From: a virus
IMG/VR virus record: IMGVR_UViG_3300035212_002019
Coordinates: 18,063 to 82,062 of that record
Direction: 5' to 3' (one strand)
DNA length: 64,000 nt
Shown here piece after piece: positions 18,471 to 26,347 of this stretch. Every line of letters begins with the position of its first letter. Within the stretch, counting starts at the first letter, position 1. The notes under the pieces are model-generated. The model saw only the letters and a program-made list of their open reading frames with translations, was not told where the DNA came from and did not search any database. The position numbers and the translations under genes are program-made.

Positions 18471-18941
18471 ATGATTACTATGAAGAGAAAAAGAATTACT
18501 CTTGAAAAACAACAAGAGAAGGAAATTTTGAATCAAAGAGAGTTAAGGGTTACTAAAGAAGGAAATGATTACTTCTTTGAAATCGGACCAGAAATGACAT
18601 CAGACGTAGCTGAAGCAGTTTCAATTCTAATGAGAAAAATTGACTGGAACGACCCTATTTGGAACACGACAATTGATAAAAAAATGATATATGAAAACAT
18701 AACCCCAGAAAAATCACTATACTGGTTATCTGGTGGATATAAAGAATGGAACACATTAGACCATTATAATAGACCTTGGTGTGATTGTTACTTAGAGTTT
18801 CAAGAAGAGTTTGGTTTTCTTATAGTAAATTTAGTTAAAAAATCAAAAACATTATTAGACGTAAGAAACGCATTTATGAAATACCTAAATCTACCAACAC
18901 TATATAATTTCGCAATAAGTAAAAATATGGTAAGAGTATAA
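18471..18941 (+). CDS. Hypothetical protein
   Basis: A 156-residue protein, not recognised. The N-terminus is very basic (MITMKRKRITLEKQQEKE). If translation starts at the second ATG (18480) the product is three residues shorter. The middle has several Trp residues (I-D-W-N-D-P-I-W-N-T and Y-W-L-S-G-G-Y-K-E-W-N) and a W-C-D-C pair. It follows the W-x-N-G repeat protein in the same operon and precedes a terminator. Confidence 0.55.
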   Translation: MITMKRKRITLEKQQEKEILNQRELRVTKEGNDYFFEIGPEMTSDVAEAVSILMRKIDWNDPIWNTTIDKKMIYENITPEKSLYWLSGGYKEWNTLDHYNRPWCDCYLEFQEEFGFLIVNLVKKSKTLLDVRNAFMKYLNLPTLYNFAISKNMVRV

Positions 18942-18965
18942 AAAATAGAAAAATATATATTTAAG

Positions 18966-18995
18966 AAATCCTGTCAGAAATGATGGGATTTTTTA
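18966..18995 (+). terminator. Terminator fused to a promoter
   Basis: AATCCTGTCA and TGATGGGATT pair (two G-T wobbles) around GAAA, followed by T6. The T-run leads straight into the late motif at 18996. Confidence 0.65.
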
Positions 18996-19010
18996 TTTAA
19001 TATATACTTT
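18996..19010 (+). promoter_or_regulatory. Late-type promoter abutting the start codon
   Basis: TTTAATATATACTTT is followed directly by the ATG at 19011. If transcription starts 5-7 bases after TATATA, the mRNA is leaderless. Confidence 0.6.
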
Positions 19011-19292
19011 ATGGAACAAATGAAAACAGTTTGTAGAAATCCTTGGTGTAAAGGACATTTCTATTATACAGAGTCAGATATGGTAGAAGTAAAAAGTGAT
19101 ATCAGAACATCTAAAATAAATGATGTTTTAAGTGAAGTTCAAAAAACTCCACCAAGTCAATGTCCAAAGTGTAGAAGCTTTGATAGTGAACTAAGTGGTG
19201 GTGTTGAGTGGAAAGATAAAGAATATGAAGGTAGTAGATTTGATGGCATGCCTCATCAACTTAAATATAAAGTAACAAATTATAAATTATAA
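19011..19292 (+). CDS. Zinc-ribbon protein
   Basis: A 93-residue protein with C-R-N-P-W-C near the N-terminus and C-P-K-C at about residues 53-56, which together form a four-Cys zinc ribbon. The remainder is charged. The stop overlaps the next ATG (TAATG), so it is coupled to the HAD-like gene. No specific partner is identified. Confidence 0.6.
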   Translation: MEQMKTVCRNPWCKGHFYYTESDMVEVKSDIRTSKINDVLSEVQKTPPSQCPKCRSFDSELSGGVEWKDKEYEGSRFDGMPHQLKYKVTNYKL

Positions 19293-20137
19293 TGAAAGCA
19301 CACTTTTTTGACTTAGATACAATATTGACAACTGATAATAAAGTTTGGTTAGTGGATAAGACTATTCCAAATATACCTATTATGAAAATATCACAAAGTG
19401 ATTTTAATTTAATTAAAAAAGGTATTTATAAAAGCCAAGGAAACTCTATAAATTTTAGTGGACACACTTATTGGTTACCAACAGATTTATTTGAGAAGAT
19501 AAAAATTAAAGCTAAAAATCACAGAGCCGATATTTCTAATTTAGCTTTTTCTTTACAAGAGTTTATGAATAAAGAATTAATTGAAAATTTAGATTATGAT
19601 ATTAATTTAGAAAATATTTTACATTTGAAAAATACAGATGATGATATTTATGTAATATGCTCAAAGAATACTAAGAGAAACTATGAGTTAATGATATCTA
19701 AAATAGAAGATAAATTAAAAGAAAATGGTCTAATTATTAAAAAGTTCTATTTTATATCAGAAACATTCTATAATAAAGTATCTGATGATATTTCTCATAA
19801 GAAAGTTAGATTATTATTACAACATATAGTTGGTCTTAAAACTGAAGGTGATAAGTTTACTGAAGAAAAGTTAGGTCAATATGATGAATTATTCTTCTAT
19901 GATGATGAAGAAAATGTTATTAAACTAGCAAAAGAATCTAATAAACTTTTAACTGTTTTGTTATCAAACACTGATAATAAATTAAAAGAAATTATTAAAG
20001 AAGATTTGAAATCTAAAAAATACACATTATATGTTAATTTAATAACTGGTAATAAAGTAAATAGATTTGTAACTACAAAAGTAGATATTCAATTTAGTAA
20101 TTTAATAACAGTGTTTGAAAGTTTTAAATGGAGATAA
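19292..20137 (+). CDS. HAD-like protein
   Basis: A 281-residue protein. It begins M-K-A-H-F-F-D-L-D-T-I-L-T, a HAD motif I (D-x-D). A strand V-I-C-S-K-N (about 127-132) fits motif II, and E-L-F-F-Y-D-D-E-E-N-V (about 208-218) fits the acidic motif IV. Motif III lysine is not clear. It is therefore probably a HAD-fold phosphatase or a relative acting on a nucleotide or RNA end. The insertion between motifs I and II (residues 20-110) is unrecognised. It ends against the convergent small-terminase candidate. Confidence 0.5.
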   Translation: MKAHFFDLDTILTTDNKVWLVDKTIPNIPIMKISQSDFNLIKKGIYKSQGNSINFSGHTYWLPTDLFEKIKIKAKNHRADISNLAFSLQEFMNKELIENLDYDINLENILHLKNTDDDIYVICSKNTKRNYELMISKIEDKLKENGLIIKKFYFISETFYNKVSDDISHKKVRLLLQHIVGLKTEGDKFTEEKLGQYDELFFYDDEENVIKLAKESNKLLTVLLSNTDNKLKEIIKEDLKSKKYTLYVNLITGNKVNRFVTTKVDIQFSNLITVFESFKWR

Positions 20138-20776
20138 TTATTTATCTTTCTCTTTACTAATCATAGCATTCTTAATTAAATCATTAAGCTTTCTATTATC
20201 CATTATTTCTCCACCACCTATTGACTCACCAGCCGATTCTTCAGCCGCTATATTTTGAGCTTTAATAACTTCTGGATTCTCAATTTCATTAAGACCTAAA
20301 TCTTTTCTTAGTCCTTTATAAAATTTCTCAAGTTCAGTTCTTTGTGTGGATGAGAATTTAGAGTTTTCTCTAATTTGACCAATTGTTTGATTGACAACTT
20401 CATGCATTCTAGCAGAATTATCTCCATTATCAACTTGTCTTAACTGTGATAAGAAGTTCTTTCTAGTCATTTTTGATAAGAAGATTGTTTCAGCATAAAC
20501 TTTAGCATCTTCTCTCATTTTATTTCTTATATAAGGATGTTCTTTTAATTGAGGTACATCACTTAAATATAAATCAATAAGTGATTCTAATACTTCCATA
20601 GACTGTTGGCTAGCAACTGTCATGTCTGAATCATAATCATATATTTCTATTTCACCTAAATCTGGTAAATCCTCAGGTCTAGCAAGGTGTTTACTTATAT
20701 CAAATTCGCCACTTTCCGATTGGATTTCATCGAATTCATCTTTGATTCTATTTCTTTCGTTCTCTGTTTTTGACAT
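20138..20776 (-). CDS. Candidate small terminase subunit (gp16-like)
   Basis: A 212-residue, mainly helical, acidic protein. It is divergent from the large terminase gene, with 49 bases between starts. The central region (V-A-S-Q-Q-S-M-E-V-L-E-S-L-I-D-L-Y-L, then a long helix pair) fits the ring-forming helical core of small terminases, with a Gly-rich loop and a basic tail at the C-terminus. Sequence similarity to T4 gp16 is not obvious to me, so this rests on position, size and helix content. A late-type motif lies at 20793-20806 on this strand. Confidence 0.4.
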   Translation of the reverse strand: MSKTENERNRIKDEFDEIQSESGEFDISKHLARPEDLPDLGEIEIYDYDSDMTVASQQSMEVLESLIDLYLSDVPQLKEHPYIRNKMREDAKVYAETIFLSKMTRKNFLSQLRQVDNGDNSARMHEVVNQTIGQIRENSKFSSTQRTELEKFYKGLRKDLGLNEIENPEVIKAQNIAAEESAGESIGGGEIMDNRKLNDLIKNAMISKEKDK

Positions 20777-20792
20777 AGAAGGCGGTTTTTTA

Positions 20793-20806
20793 CAATATAT
20801 ATTAAA
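20793..20806 (-). promoter_or_regulatory. Late-type promoter in the terminase divergent gap
   Basis: Reads TTTTAATATATATT on the minus strand, 17 bases before the ATG at 20776. The same AT-rich gap must also serve the plus-strand terminase gene. Confidence 0.5.
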
Positions 20807-20825
20807 AAATATCTTTTCCTAAAAT

Positions 20826-22973
20826 ATGGCATTTGCTCCACAACAAGAAAGACAAATGGTTTTTACAACCAAACTAGTAGAAGAGGCAACTGATAAGATT
20901 AATGATGGTATAGTCGTTAAACGATATCAAAATCCTTGGTTAAAGAGTGAAGTAGGCTTGAGAAGAGCCGGTGTTTCATTTAGGATGACTGCTGATGAAC
21001 AACAAGAGTATGTTAGATGTGCCTTAGATGTTCATTATTTTGTGGAAAAATATTGTAAAGTAAAACGAGAAGATGGCTCTATTGGCTCTATTAAGTTAAG
21101 AGATTACCAAAAAGAGATGCTTGATAGTTTTGTTAATAATAGATTTAGTATCTTAATGGCATCTCGTCAGGTTGGTAAAACAATCTCATCTTCTATTTTC
21201 ATGTTACACAAGATATTATTTGATAATGATAAGAATATAATGATTGTTGCTAACAAAGGCGATACGGCTGTTGAGATTGTTGATAAAATCAAATCTATTT
21301 ACTCTTTACTACCATTTTTCTTAAAACCAGGTATTAAAACTTGGAATCAGAAGTCGTTAACATTTGAGAATGGTTGTAGAATTAAAACATCAGCTAGAAC
21401 AAAGACTCCAGCGATCGGTTTTACTATTGACGTACTTTACTTAGATGAGTTTGCTCACATTCCTTCAAATATTATTGAACCATACTATACTGCTGCTTTT
21501 CCGACAACCGCTGCTGTTCAAAATTCAAAGATTATCATCACTTCTACTCCAAATGGTATGAACCTATTCCATAGGTTATTAACTGATGCTGAAAGACCTG
21601 AGGGTGATCCAATGAAGAATAACTATAAGCCAATGAGAGTTTACTGGTATCAAGTACCTGGTCGTTTTGTTACTTATATTAGATTAAATCCACATAAAAT
21701 GTATGAATATGGTGTAACTAAAGAAGAGATATTTGATTTAGTTAATCAGAAGTGGGGTAGTCAGACAAAAGTCTTTATGGAATATAATATGGACTTACTC
21801 AAAGATGTGATTAATATCTTTAATGATGATAAATGTACAGATGAAGATGTTAAGAAATTAACATTTATTGATAAGAATGGTTTTGAAGTTCCTATTATGG
21901 CTATTGCTGAGGTTACAACTTGGAAAGAAGAAGCTATAAAAGATATTGGTGGTGAGGATGCCTTCAACCAAGAGTATGGTTTAAGATTTATTAATGCTTC
22001 TAAATCATTATTGAATGAGGCAATTATTGATGAGTTATTGAAAAATAAAAAACATTATGTACATGAGCCTATATTCGAGTTTGATAAAAAACTAAAATTT
22101 AGTTATACTGATTTAAAATGGGTTGAGGATGATAATGTTTTTATACCATTAATGAGGAAAGATTATAAGATTGTAATATCTGTCGATATATCAGAGGGAC
22201 TTGGACAAGATTATTCTATTATAAACATATTTAGAGTTTCTGAGAAACCAAAAGATTTAACAGAATTACAAAAACCATCATATAAATCAATAGTTGATTT
22301 CTTTAGATTAGAGCAAATAGGTATTTATAGAAACAATTATATTTCTGTTAAGCAGTTAGCCGAATTACTTTATATGATTGTATTTGAATACTTAAATCCT
22401 GATAACTGTAAAGTAGTTGTCGAGTTGAATAACTATGGTAATACTTTATTTGCTGAGCTACCTCACGTTTTTGATGGTAATAATAATTATGGCTCTTCTG
22501 TATTTGTTAGATATAAACATAGAGCCGATGCTACTGAAGAAAAGGTGGGGTTAAAGGTAGGAGAAAATAAGAATCTCATGGTTAAAGATTATCAGGATCT
22601 CATGCAAACTAAAGGATTCGTTATTACTAATGAAGATAATATTAGAGAAATCACAACATTTGTTAAACATACTACATCAGCCGGTAACACAAGATATGCG
22701 GCAGACGTTGGTCATGATGATACTGTTATGACTATCGTAAATGCTACAACTGTTTTTAGTAGACACGATTTTTCTGAAATGATTGAAGAGTGGTCTAGTA
22801 AGTTTGTTGATAAAGAGTATATGAACTATGTTAGAGAGACACTAAAAGGAATAGATTATGTTGAGGGTGTTGATTATGGTCAAGTTTTGAAAATAAGAAG
22901 ACAACAAATGAATAGGTATAAAGCTAATAATAATGGCTTTGGTGGGAATGGAACTAACTGGTTTGGTAAATAA
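20826..22973 (+). CDS. 17: Terminase large subunit (T4 gp17-like)
   Basis: A 715-residue DNA-packaging motor. ATPase motifs: Walker A region M-A-S-R-Q-V-G-K-T (about residues 112-120), Walker B V-L-Y-L-D-E-F-A-H-I (about 206-215), coupling motif I-I-T-S-T-P-N-G. Nuclease motifs of the RNase H fold: S-V-D-I-S-E-G-L-G-Q-D-Y-S (about 453-465) and A-D-V-G-H-D-D-T-V-M near residue 634. The catalytic acids are present. T4 gp17 has 610 residues; the extra length lies mainly between the ATPase and nuclease domains. It pumps DNA into the prohead through the portal encoded at 34951 and cuts concatemers. Confidence 0.92.
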   Translation: MAFAPQQERQMVFTTKLVEEATDKINDGIVVKRYQNPWLKSEVGLRRAGVSFRMTADEQQEYVRCALDVHYFVEKYCKVKREDGSIGSIKLRDYQKEMLDSFVNNRFSILMASRQVGKTISSSIFMLHKILFDNDKNIMIVANKGDTAVEIVDKIKSIYSLLPFFLKPGIKTWNQKSLTFENGCRIKTSARTKTPAIGFTIDVLYLDEFAHIPSNIIEPYYTAAFPTTAAVQNSKIIITSTPNGMNLFHRLLTDAERPEGDPMKNNYKPMRVYWYQVPGRFVTYIRLNPHKMYEYGVTKEEIFDLVNQKWGSQTKVFMEYNMDLLKDVINIFNDDKCTDEDVKKLTFIDKNGFEVPIMAIAEVTTWKEEAIKDIGGEDAFNQEYGLRFINASKSLLNEAIIDELLKNKKHYVHEPIFEFDKKLKFSYTDLKWVEDDNVFIPLMRKDYKIVISVDISEGLGQDYSIINIFRVSEKPKDLTELQKPSYKSIVDFFRLEQIGIYRNNYISVKQLAELLYMIVFEYLNPDNCKVVVELNNYGNTLFAELPHVFDGNNNYGSSVFVRYKHRADATEEKVGLKVGENKNLMVKDYQDLMQTKGFVITNEDNIREITTFVKHTTSAGNTRYAADVGHDDTVMTIVNATTVFSRHDFSEMIEEWSSKFVDKEYMNYVRETLKGIDYVEGVDYGQVLKIRRQQMNRYKANNNGFGGNGTNWFGK

Positions 22974-22977
22974 AAAA

Positions 22978-22998
22978 AGACATACTAAAAGTATGTCT
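22978..22998. terminator. Bidirectional terminator
   Basis: GACATAC and GTATGTC pair around TAAAA between an A7 run and a T-rich end, separating the terminase gene from the convergent ClpS operon. Confidence 0.7.
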
Positions 22999-23090
22999 TA
23001 GAATTTTCCAAAGATTTGTCTATTCTGAACTTCATCAACATATTTTTGTATTTCTGCTAGATAGTTCCAAATATTTTTAAGGTATTTCAT
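22998..23090 (-). CDS. 30-residue micro-protein coupled to clpS
   Basis: The start ATG (23090-23088) overlaps the clpS stop as TAATG, and the frame stays open for 30 codons to a TAA at 23000-22998, next to the terminator. The peptide begins MKYLKNIWNYLAEIQKY and is amphipathic and helical, with a start that partly resembles the shared head-targeting peptide. The overlap and the position just before the terminator support real translation. It is too short for a family assignment. Confidence 0.45.
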   Translation of the reverse strand: MKYLKNIWNYLAEIQKYVDEVQNRQIFGKF

Positions 23091-23374
23091 TAGTTGTTTG
23101 CCTCCATCGTAGCACTTAGTCCAGCACTTCTGAGTTTATCTTTCATAGTTGCTATTGTTTCAATATCTCCGTATTTAACATCACACTTTCCATTGTAGTG
23201 AACAATATGAGCGCATTGAGTAGCTTGTTCGGTTTCATGCTTACATATCTTCATAAGACAAGTAATAACCCACTCAAATGTATTGTGATCATCATTGTGT
23301 AAAACCAGTTTGTATGGTTTAGATAAAATTTCTTCTACTTTAGAAGATGTTTTCTTTTTTGTAATTGTTGCCAT
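23090..23374 (-). CDS. clpS: ClpS, N-degron adaptor for the ClpAP protease
   Basis: A 94-residue protein, the usual ClpS size. After a basic N-terminal tail (1-17) it reads Y-K-L-V-L-H-N-D-D-H-N-T-F-E-W-V, the ClpS signature. N27, D28 and D29 would line the pocket that binds the N-terminal residue of substrates. C-A-H-I-V-H-Y-N-G-K-C matches the second conserved segment with its His. In bacteria ClpS brings proteins with destabilising N-termini to ClpA. No clpA/clpP is seen here, so it would act on the host protease, either to redirect it or to block it. It is in a small minus-strand operon behind the HAD gene and before a micro-ORF. Confidence 0.88.
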   Translation of the reverse strand: MATITKKKTSSKVEEILSKPYKLVLHNDDHNTFEWVITCLMKICKHETEQATQCAHIVHYNGKCDVKYGDIETIATMKDKLRSAGLSATMEANN

Positions 23375-23396
23375 AAATTGAATATTATATATTATT

Positions 23397-23915
23397 TTAG
23401 AAAATAGTTTCTTTTTTGTTTACAACATCAACTACTGTAACTTGAACGTGATGTTCTTCCGCCCATTCTTCAAATTTAACTAAGTGTTCTTGTCTATCAT
23501 CATACATAACAAATTCATGAACGCCAAGTTCTTCAATTTTTTCTTCAAATAATTTAGTTTTGAAGTGGTATGTATCACCGCCCCAGTTTAAATGAATTTC
23601 ATCAAATGATAGGTTATGTTGATTTAAAATAGTTTGGATATGACTAGACATACCTTCTTTCTTTTTAAGACGACCAGTTGCTAATATAACATAGTTTTCT
23701 GGATCAGATACGGCTTCTAAATATTTTTTATAAACCCATTGATTCAATGGAATGTTAAATATTTCAGGGTCAATACTTTCTGGACGACCCCACCAACCAC
23801 TATATGGCCAATCTGTTCCTGTTTTTTCCTTCCAGATTTTTTCGCCTTCTTCAGGTTTTGGTGTATGGAATAAAGTGTCATCAAAATCGAAAGATATTAG
23901 TCTTTTATACGTCAT
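23397..23915 (-). CDS. HAD-superfamily phosphatase of the RNA-repair-like type
   Basis: A 172-residue protein. HAD motif I is S-F-D-F-D-D-T-L-F-H-T-P (D9, D11). Motif II strand is Y-V-I-L-A-T-G-R. A Lys follows in H-F-K-T-K-L-F, and motif IV is F-V-M-Y-D-D-R-Q-E-H. The W-P-Y-S-G-W-W-G-R-P-E-S-I segment is typical of the HAD domain called Swiss-army-knife RNA-repair-like (PF10307, from memory). It could remove phosphates from nucleic-acid ends or nucleotides, working with ligases or kinases elsewhere in the genome. It lies 22 bases upstream of clpS. Confidence 0.65.
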   Translation of the reverse strand: MTYKRLISFDFDDTLFHTPKPEEGEKIWKEKTGTDWPYSGWWGRPESIDPEIFNIPLNQWVYKKYLEAVSDPENYVILATGRLKKKEGMSSHIQTILNQHNLSFDEIHLNWGGDTYHFKTKLFEEKIEELGVHEFVMYDDRQEHLVKFEEWAEEHHVQVTVVDVVNKKETIF

Positions 23916-24010
23916 AGTTTTTTAAATATTTACAAATATATATAAAATTTCTCAAAAATAAAAGGTCGGTTTGGTAAAATAATATATAATTCCAAAAATA
24001 ATAAGTTTTT

Positions 24011-24427
24011 ATGAAATTGGATATTAAATCAATTTTGATATTAATCTTACTTGGACTGACACTTTTATTTGGTTTTAAGTGGTTCTTCTCAGGTGATAAA
24101 GCATCAAAAGAAAGAGTTAAACAACTAGAGCAACAATTCAAAGAATTAGAAGCTCAAAAGAAAGCTGTTGATTTAGAAATCACCACTTGGAGAGCAAAAT
24201 CTGATAGTCTTAGACAATTAGACATTAAATTACAAGCTGAAATAACTAAACAAGAGGCTTTAACTAGAAAGGCAGAAGCTGAGGCTAACAAGTCTAAAGC
24301 TAACTTGAATAAGTTGAGAAGTGATTTAGCTGAAACTCAACATAAGATTGAAGAGATTAAGAATCATCCTCCTAATAGAACAGGAGATGCTCTTTTAGAA
24401 TCATTAAAAAATAAAACAAAACATTAA
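24011..24427 (+). CDS. Membrane-anchored coiled-coil protein, possible inner-membrane spanin
   Basis: A 138-residue protein. Residues about 7-27 are one transmembrane helix (S-I-L-I-L-I-L-L-G-L-T-L-L-F-G-F), followed by about 90 residues of continuous heptad-type coiled coil (Q-L-E-Q-Q-F-K-E-L-E and so on) and a short Pro-containing tail. Type-II topology with a periplasmic coiled coil is the plan of Rz-type inner-membrane spanins. The next gene starts one base after its stop. Function is inferred from architecture only. Confidence 0.55.
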   Translation: MKLDIKSILILILLGLTLLFGFKWFFSGDKASKERVKQLEQQFKELEAQKKAVDLEITTWRAKSDSLRQLDIKLQAEITKQEALTRKAEAEANKSKANLNKLRSDLAETQHKIEEIKNHPPNRTGDALLESLKNKTKH

Positions 24428-24428
24428 T

Positions 24429-24944
24429 ATGAAAAAGTTTTTATCACTTATAGTTGGTTTAGTGTTGAGTTTAAGTGCTTACTCACAATACTCACAGGCT
24501 AAAATAGATTACCCTAAATTTGAAACAGATTCAAATGGTCAACAAGTTATTGTAATGACTATTGAACAAGCTCAGTCACTTGATAATGGTACTGACTTAT
24601 TGGCTCTTTTAGAAAAACAAAGTACTCAAATTGGTCAATATGATTCAGTTTGTGTTAGAGTTATCAATGATAAAGAACAAGTAATTGCTTCTCAAAAATT
24701 GGAAATTGCTAAATTAAAAGAGTCTTTGAACAATAAAGACCAACAAATTAAATCATTACAAGGTGAAGTTGCTGCTTATCTTAAAAAGATTCTTATTTTA
24801 GAAGAACAAGTTGATAATAGACAACAAGTTATTGATGAAAAGAATCTACAAATAAGAAAAATGAAAACTAAAATGGTCTTTGGTGGTATCGGTGGAGGTG
24901 TCGCTATTATTGGTTTAGTACTCGGTTTATTACTAGTACACTAA
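24429..24944 (+). CDS. Exported coiled-coil protein with C-terminal membrane helix
   Basis: A 171-residue protein. The N-terminus K-K-F-L-S-L-I-V-G-L-V-L-S-L-S-A-Y-S-Q looks like a signal peptide cleaved near residue 20. Residues about 85-145 are a long coiled coil (heptads around K-E-S-L-N-N-K-D-Q-Q-I-K-S-L). Residues about 149-170 are a Gly-rich membrane helix ending in L-L-L-V-H. Together with the preceding gene it forms a two-gene unit of envelope proteins, so a spanin-like lysis pair or a superinfection factor is possible. No lipobox is present, so it is not a classical Rz1. Confidence 0.5.
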   Translation: MKKFLSLIVGLVLSLSAYSQYSQAKIDYPKFETDSNGQQVIVMTIEQAQSLDNGTDLLALLEKQSTQIGQYDSVCVRVINDKEQVIASQKLEIAKLKESLNNKDQQIKSLQGEVAAYLKKILILEEQVDNRQQVIDEKNLQIRKMKTKMVFGGIGGGVAIIGLVLGLLLVH

Positions 24945-24967
24945 TTGATAAAAAATGAGTTTTTTAG

Positions 24968-24986
24968 TTTAATATATAATCTATAA
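24968..24986 (+). promoter_or_regulatory. Late-type promoter
   Basis: TTTAATATATAATCTATAA lies 17 bases before the ATG at 25004. Confidence 0.6.
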
Positions 24987-25003
24987 AAAATATTCAAATA
25001 CAA

Positions 25004-25666
25004 ATGAAGCATATCAGAACATATGAAAACTATCGTATTAAAAAGAACAGAGAAGAAATCATTAAAGAATCGGTTCTTCAAGTAAACGATATTTACAAAG
25101 TAAAGACAATGATTGATATTCCTCAATCTTTAATCAATGCTTATGTGAAAAAAGTAAAAGACACTACAGGTAAAAACCTACGCACGTTCTTTGGTGATGT
25201 TGATATTGCTGAAGAAATTGTAAAGTTTATTAATATGGATAACTTAGATGTTGAGAAAATTCCTGGTGGTGCTTTAATGGGTGGTGGTCAATCACAAACT
25301 CAAACACAACCTCAGGCTCAACCTCAAGTTCAAGTAGAGGCTCAACCTCAAGCTCAAACTCAAGAAGCTCCTCAGGCACAAGCTCAACCAGCTCAAACTC
25401 AAGAAGCTCCTCAAGCACAAGCTCAAGAAGCTCCAGCACAAGGTGAATTTGAAGAACCTCAAGCACAAGCTCAACCTGCTCAAGGTCAGGCTCAAGAAGC
25501 TCCAGCACAAGGAGAAGAAGCTCAACCAGCACAAGGACAAGCTCAACCAGCACAAGGACAAGCTCAACCAGCACAAGGACAAGCTCAACCAGCACAAGGT
25601 GAAGAAGAAGAAAAAGAAGAAGGTGAAGAAGAAAAAGAAGAAGGTGAAGAAGAATTACCTCTTTAA
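25004..25666 (+). CDS. Head-type protein with Gln/Ala/Pro repeat tail
   Basis: A 220-residue protein starting MKHIRTYENYRIKK, a clear copy of the shared N-terminal peptide. Residues 15-90 form a small helical domain. Residues 95-195 are low-complexity Q/A/P/E sequence. Part of this is encoded by four near-identical 21-bp units that each give AQPAQGQ (25520-25603). The C-terminus is a Glu/Lys tract (G-E-E-E-E-K-E-E). Such disordered acidic tails suit a packaged or scaffold-associated protein. It has its own late-type promoter and terminator. Confidence 0.6.
   Translation: MKHIRTYENYRIKKNREEIIKESVLQVNDIYKVKTMIDIPQSLINAYVKKVKDTTGKNLRTFFGDVDIAEEIVKFINMDNLDVEKIPGGALMGGGQSQTQTQPQAQPQVQVEAQPQAQTQEAPQAQAQPAQTQEAPQAQAQEAPAQGEFEEPQAQAQPAQGQAQEAPAQGEEAQPAQGQAQPAQGQAQPAQGQAQPAQGEEEEKEEGEEEKEEGEEELPL
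25520..25603 (+). repeat. 21-bp tandem repeat, 4 copies, inside the 25004 gene
   Basis: The unit GCTCAACCAGCACAAGGACA(A) repeats four times; the last copy diverges at its end. It is coding (7 residues per unit) and has no spacers, so it is not a CRISPR. Confidence 0.85.
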
Positions 25667-25688
25667 TCTATAAAATATTCAAAGAATT

Positions 25689-25722
25689 AAAACCCATCAA
25701 ATATTTTGATGGGTTTTTTATT
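25689..25722 (+). terminator. Terminator running into a promoter
   Basis: AAAACCCATCAAA and TTTGATGGGTTTT pair around TAT and continue into the late motif at 25721. Confidence 0.8.
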
Positions 25723-25735
25723 TAATATATACTTT
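25721..25735 (+). promoter_or_regulatory. Late-type promoter abutting the start codon
   Basis: TTTAATATATACTTT is immediately followed by the ATG at 25736. It is identical to the copies at 18996 and 52587. Confidence 0.6.
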
Positions 25736-26347
25736 ATGAAATTCCTTAAAACATTTGAGAGTCATAGTAGTGGAACATTAATTATAGTTGATGTTCAAAA
25801 ATCATTTAGAAAGTTCTTTTCAGAAATGTATCTTAATGAATTAAAGAAGTATTGTAATAACTTTCAAAATGTTTATCAAATTTGGGATAATCATACAGAT
25901 GGTAAGAATGTAGATAAAGATTATTTATATGATGAAACACCTGTAATTCCTATTCATAAAGATCTTTATCATTTTACTAATCAAAAAGACCTTATTGAGA
26001 AAAGGTATAACTACAAAGTAGATGCTGATTTCTATAAAAAGATATTAGACAAAGATGTTTATCAAGAAATTTCTGATAAAGAAGATAAGAGTTTATTAAA
26101 GAAAGGTGATATATTCAATACTAAAGAAGGAACTATTATTACTTACATAAACAATAATCACGTTTGGTTTCACTGTCCTATAAAACTATATGAATTATTA
26201 AAGTCACTTAATGGTAAAGAAGTTACAATTGTCGGTGGTGCTGATTCTGAGTGTTTAGAAGATGTTGTTACTACTGCTGAGAGTTTAGGAGTTAAAATTA
26301 AAAGAGATTATAAGTATATTTATACTGCTAATAGTTGCCCTATTTAA
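25736..26347 (+). CDS. Isochorismatase/nicotinamidase-like cysteine hydrolase with head-targeting-like N-terminus
   Basis: The start at 25736 is chosen because the earlier in-frame ATG (25706) lies inside the terminator. The 203-residue product begins MKFLKTFES, the shared N-terminal peptide, joined directly to an isochorismatase-like fold: G-T-L-I-I-V-D-V-Q-K-S-F (D19), a Lys in I-E-K-R-Y-N-Y-K, and V-T-I-V-G-G-A-D-S-E-C-L-E-D-V with the candidate nucleophile Cys. The Asp/Lys/Cys triad order fits this family, whose members include nicotinamidases. The substrate cannot be told from sequence. The added N-terminus suggests the enzyme is packaged. Its 3' end overlaps the convergent GNAT gene by 8 bases. 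Confidence 0.6.
   Translation: MKFLKTFESHSSGTLIIVDVQKSFRKFFSEMYLNELKKYCNNFQNVYQIWDNHTDGKNVDKDYLYDETPVIPIHKDLYHFTNQKDLIEKRYNYKVDADFYKKILDKDVYQEISDKEDKSLLKKGDIFNTKEGTIITYINNNHVWFHCPIKLYELLKSLNGKEVTIVGGADSECLEDVVTTAESLGVKIKRDYKYIYTANSCPI

Noticed and set aside
25230-25595. Leu/Glu-rich minus-strand open frames opposite the Q/A/P-rich gene
   Set aside because: These are antisense shadows of the low-complexity repeat. They have no promoter, and the plus-strand frame has a proper start, promoter and terminator.
25520-25603. 21-bp repeats as CRISPR or iterons
   Set aside because: They encode AQPAQGQ units in frame within the 25004 gene and show no spacers or origin-like features.
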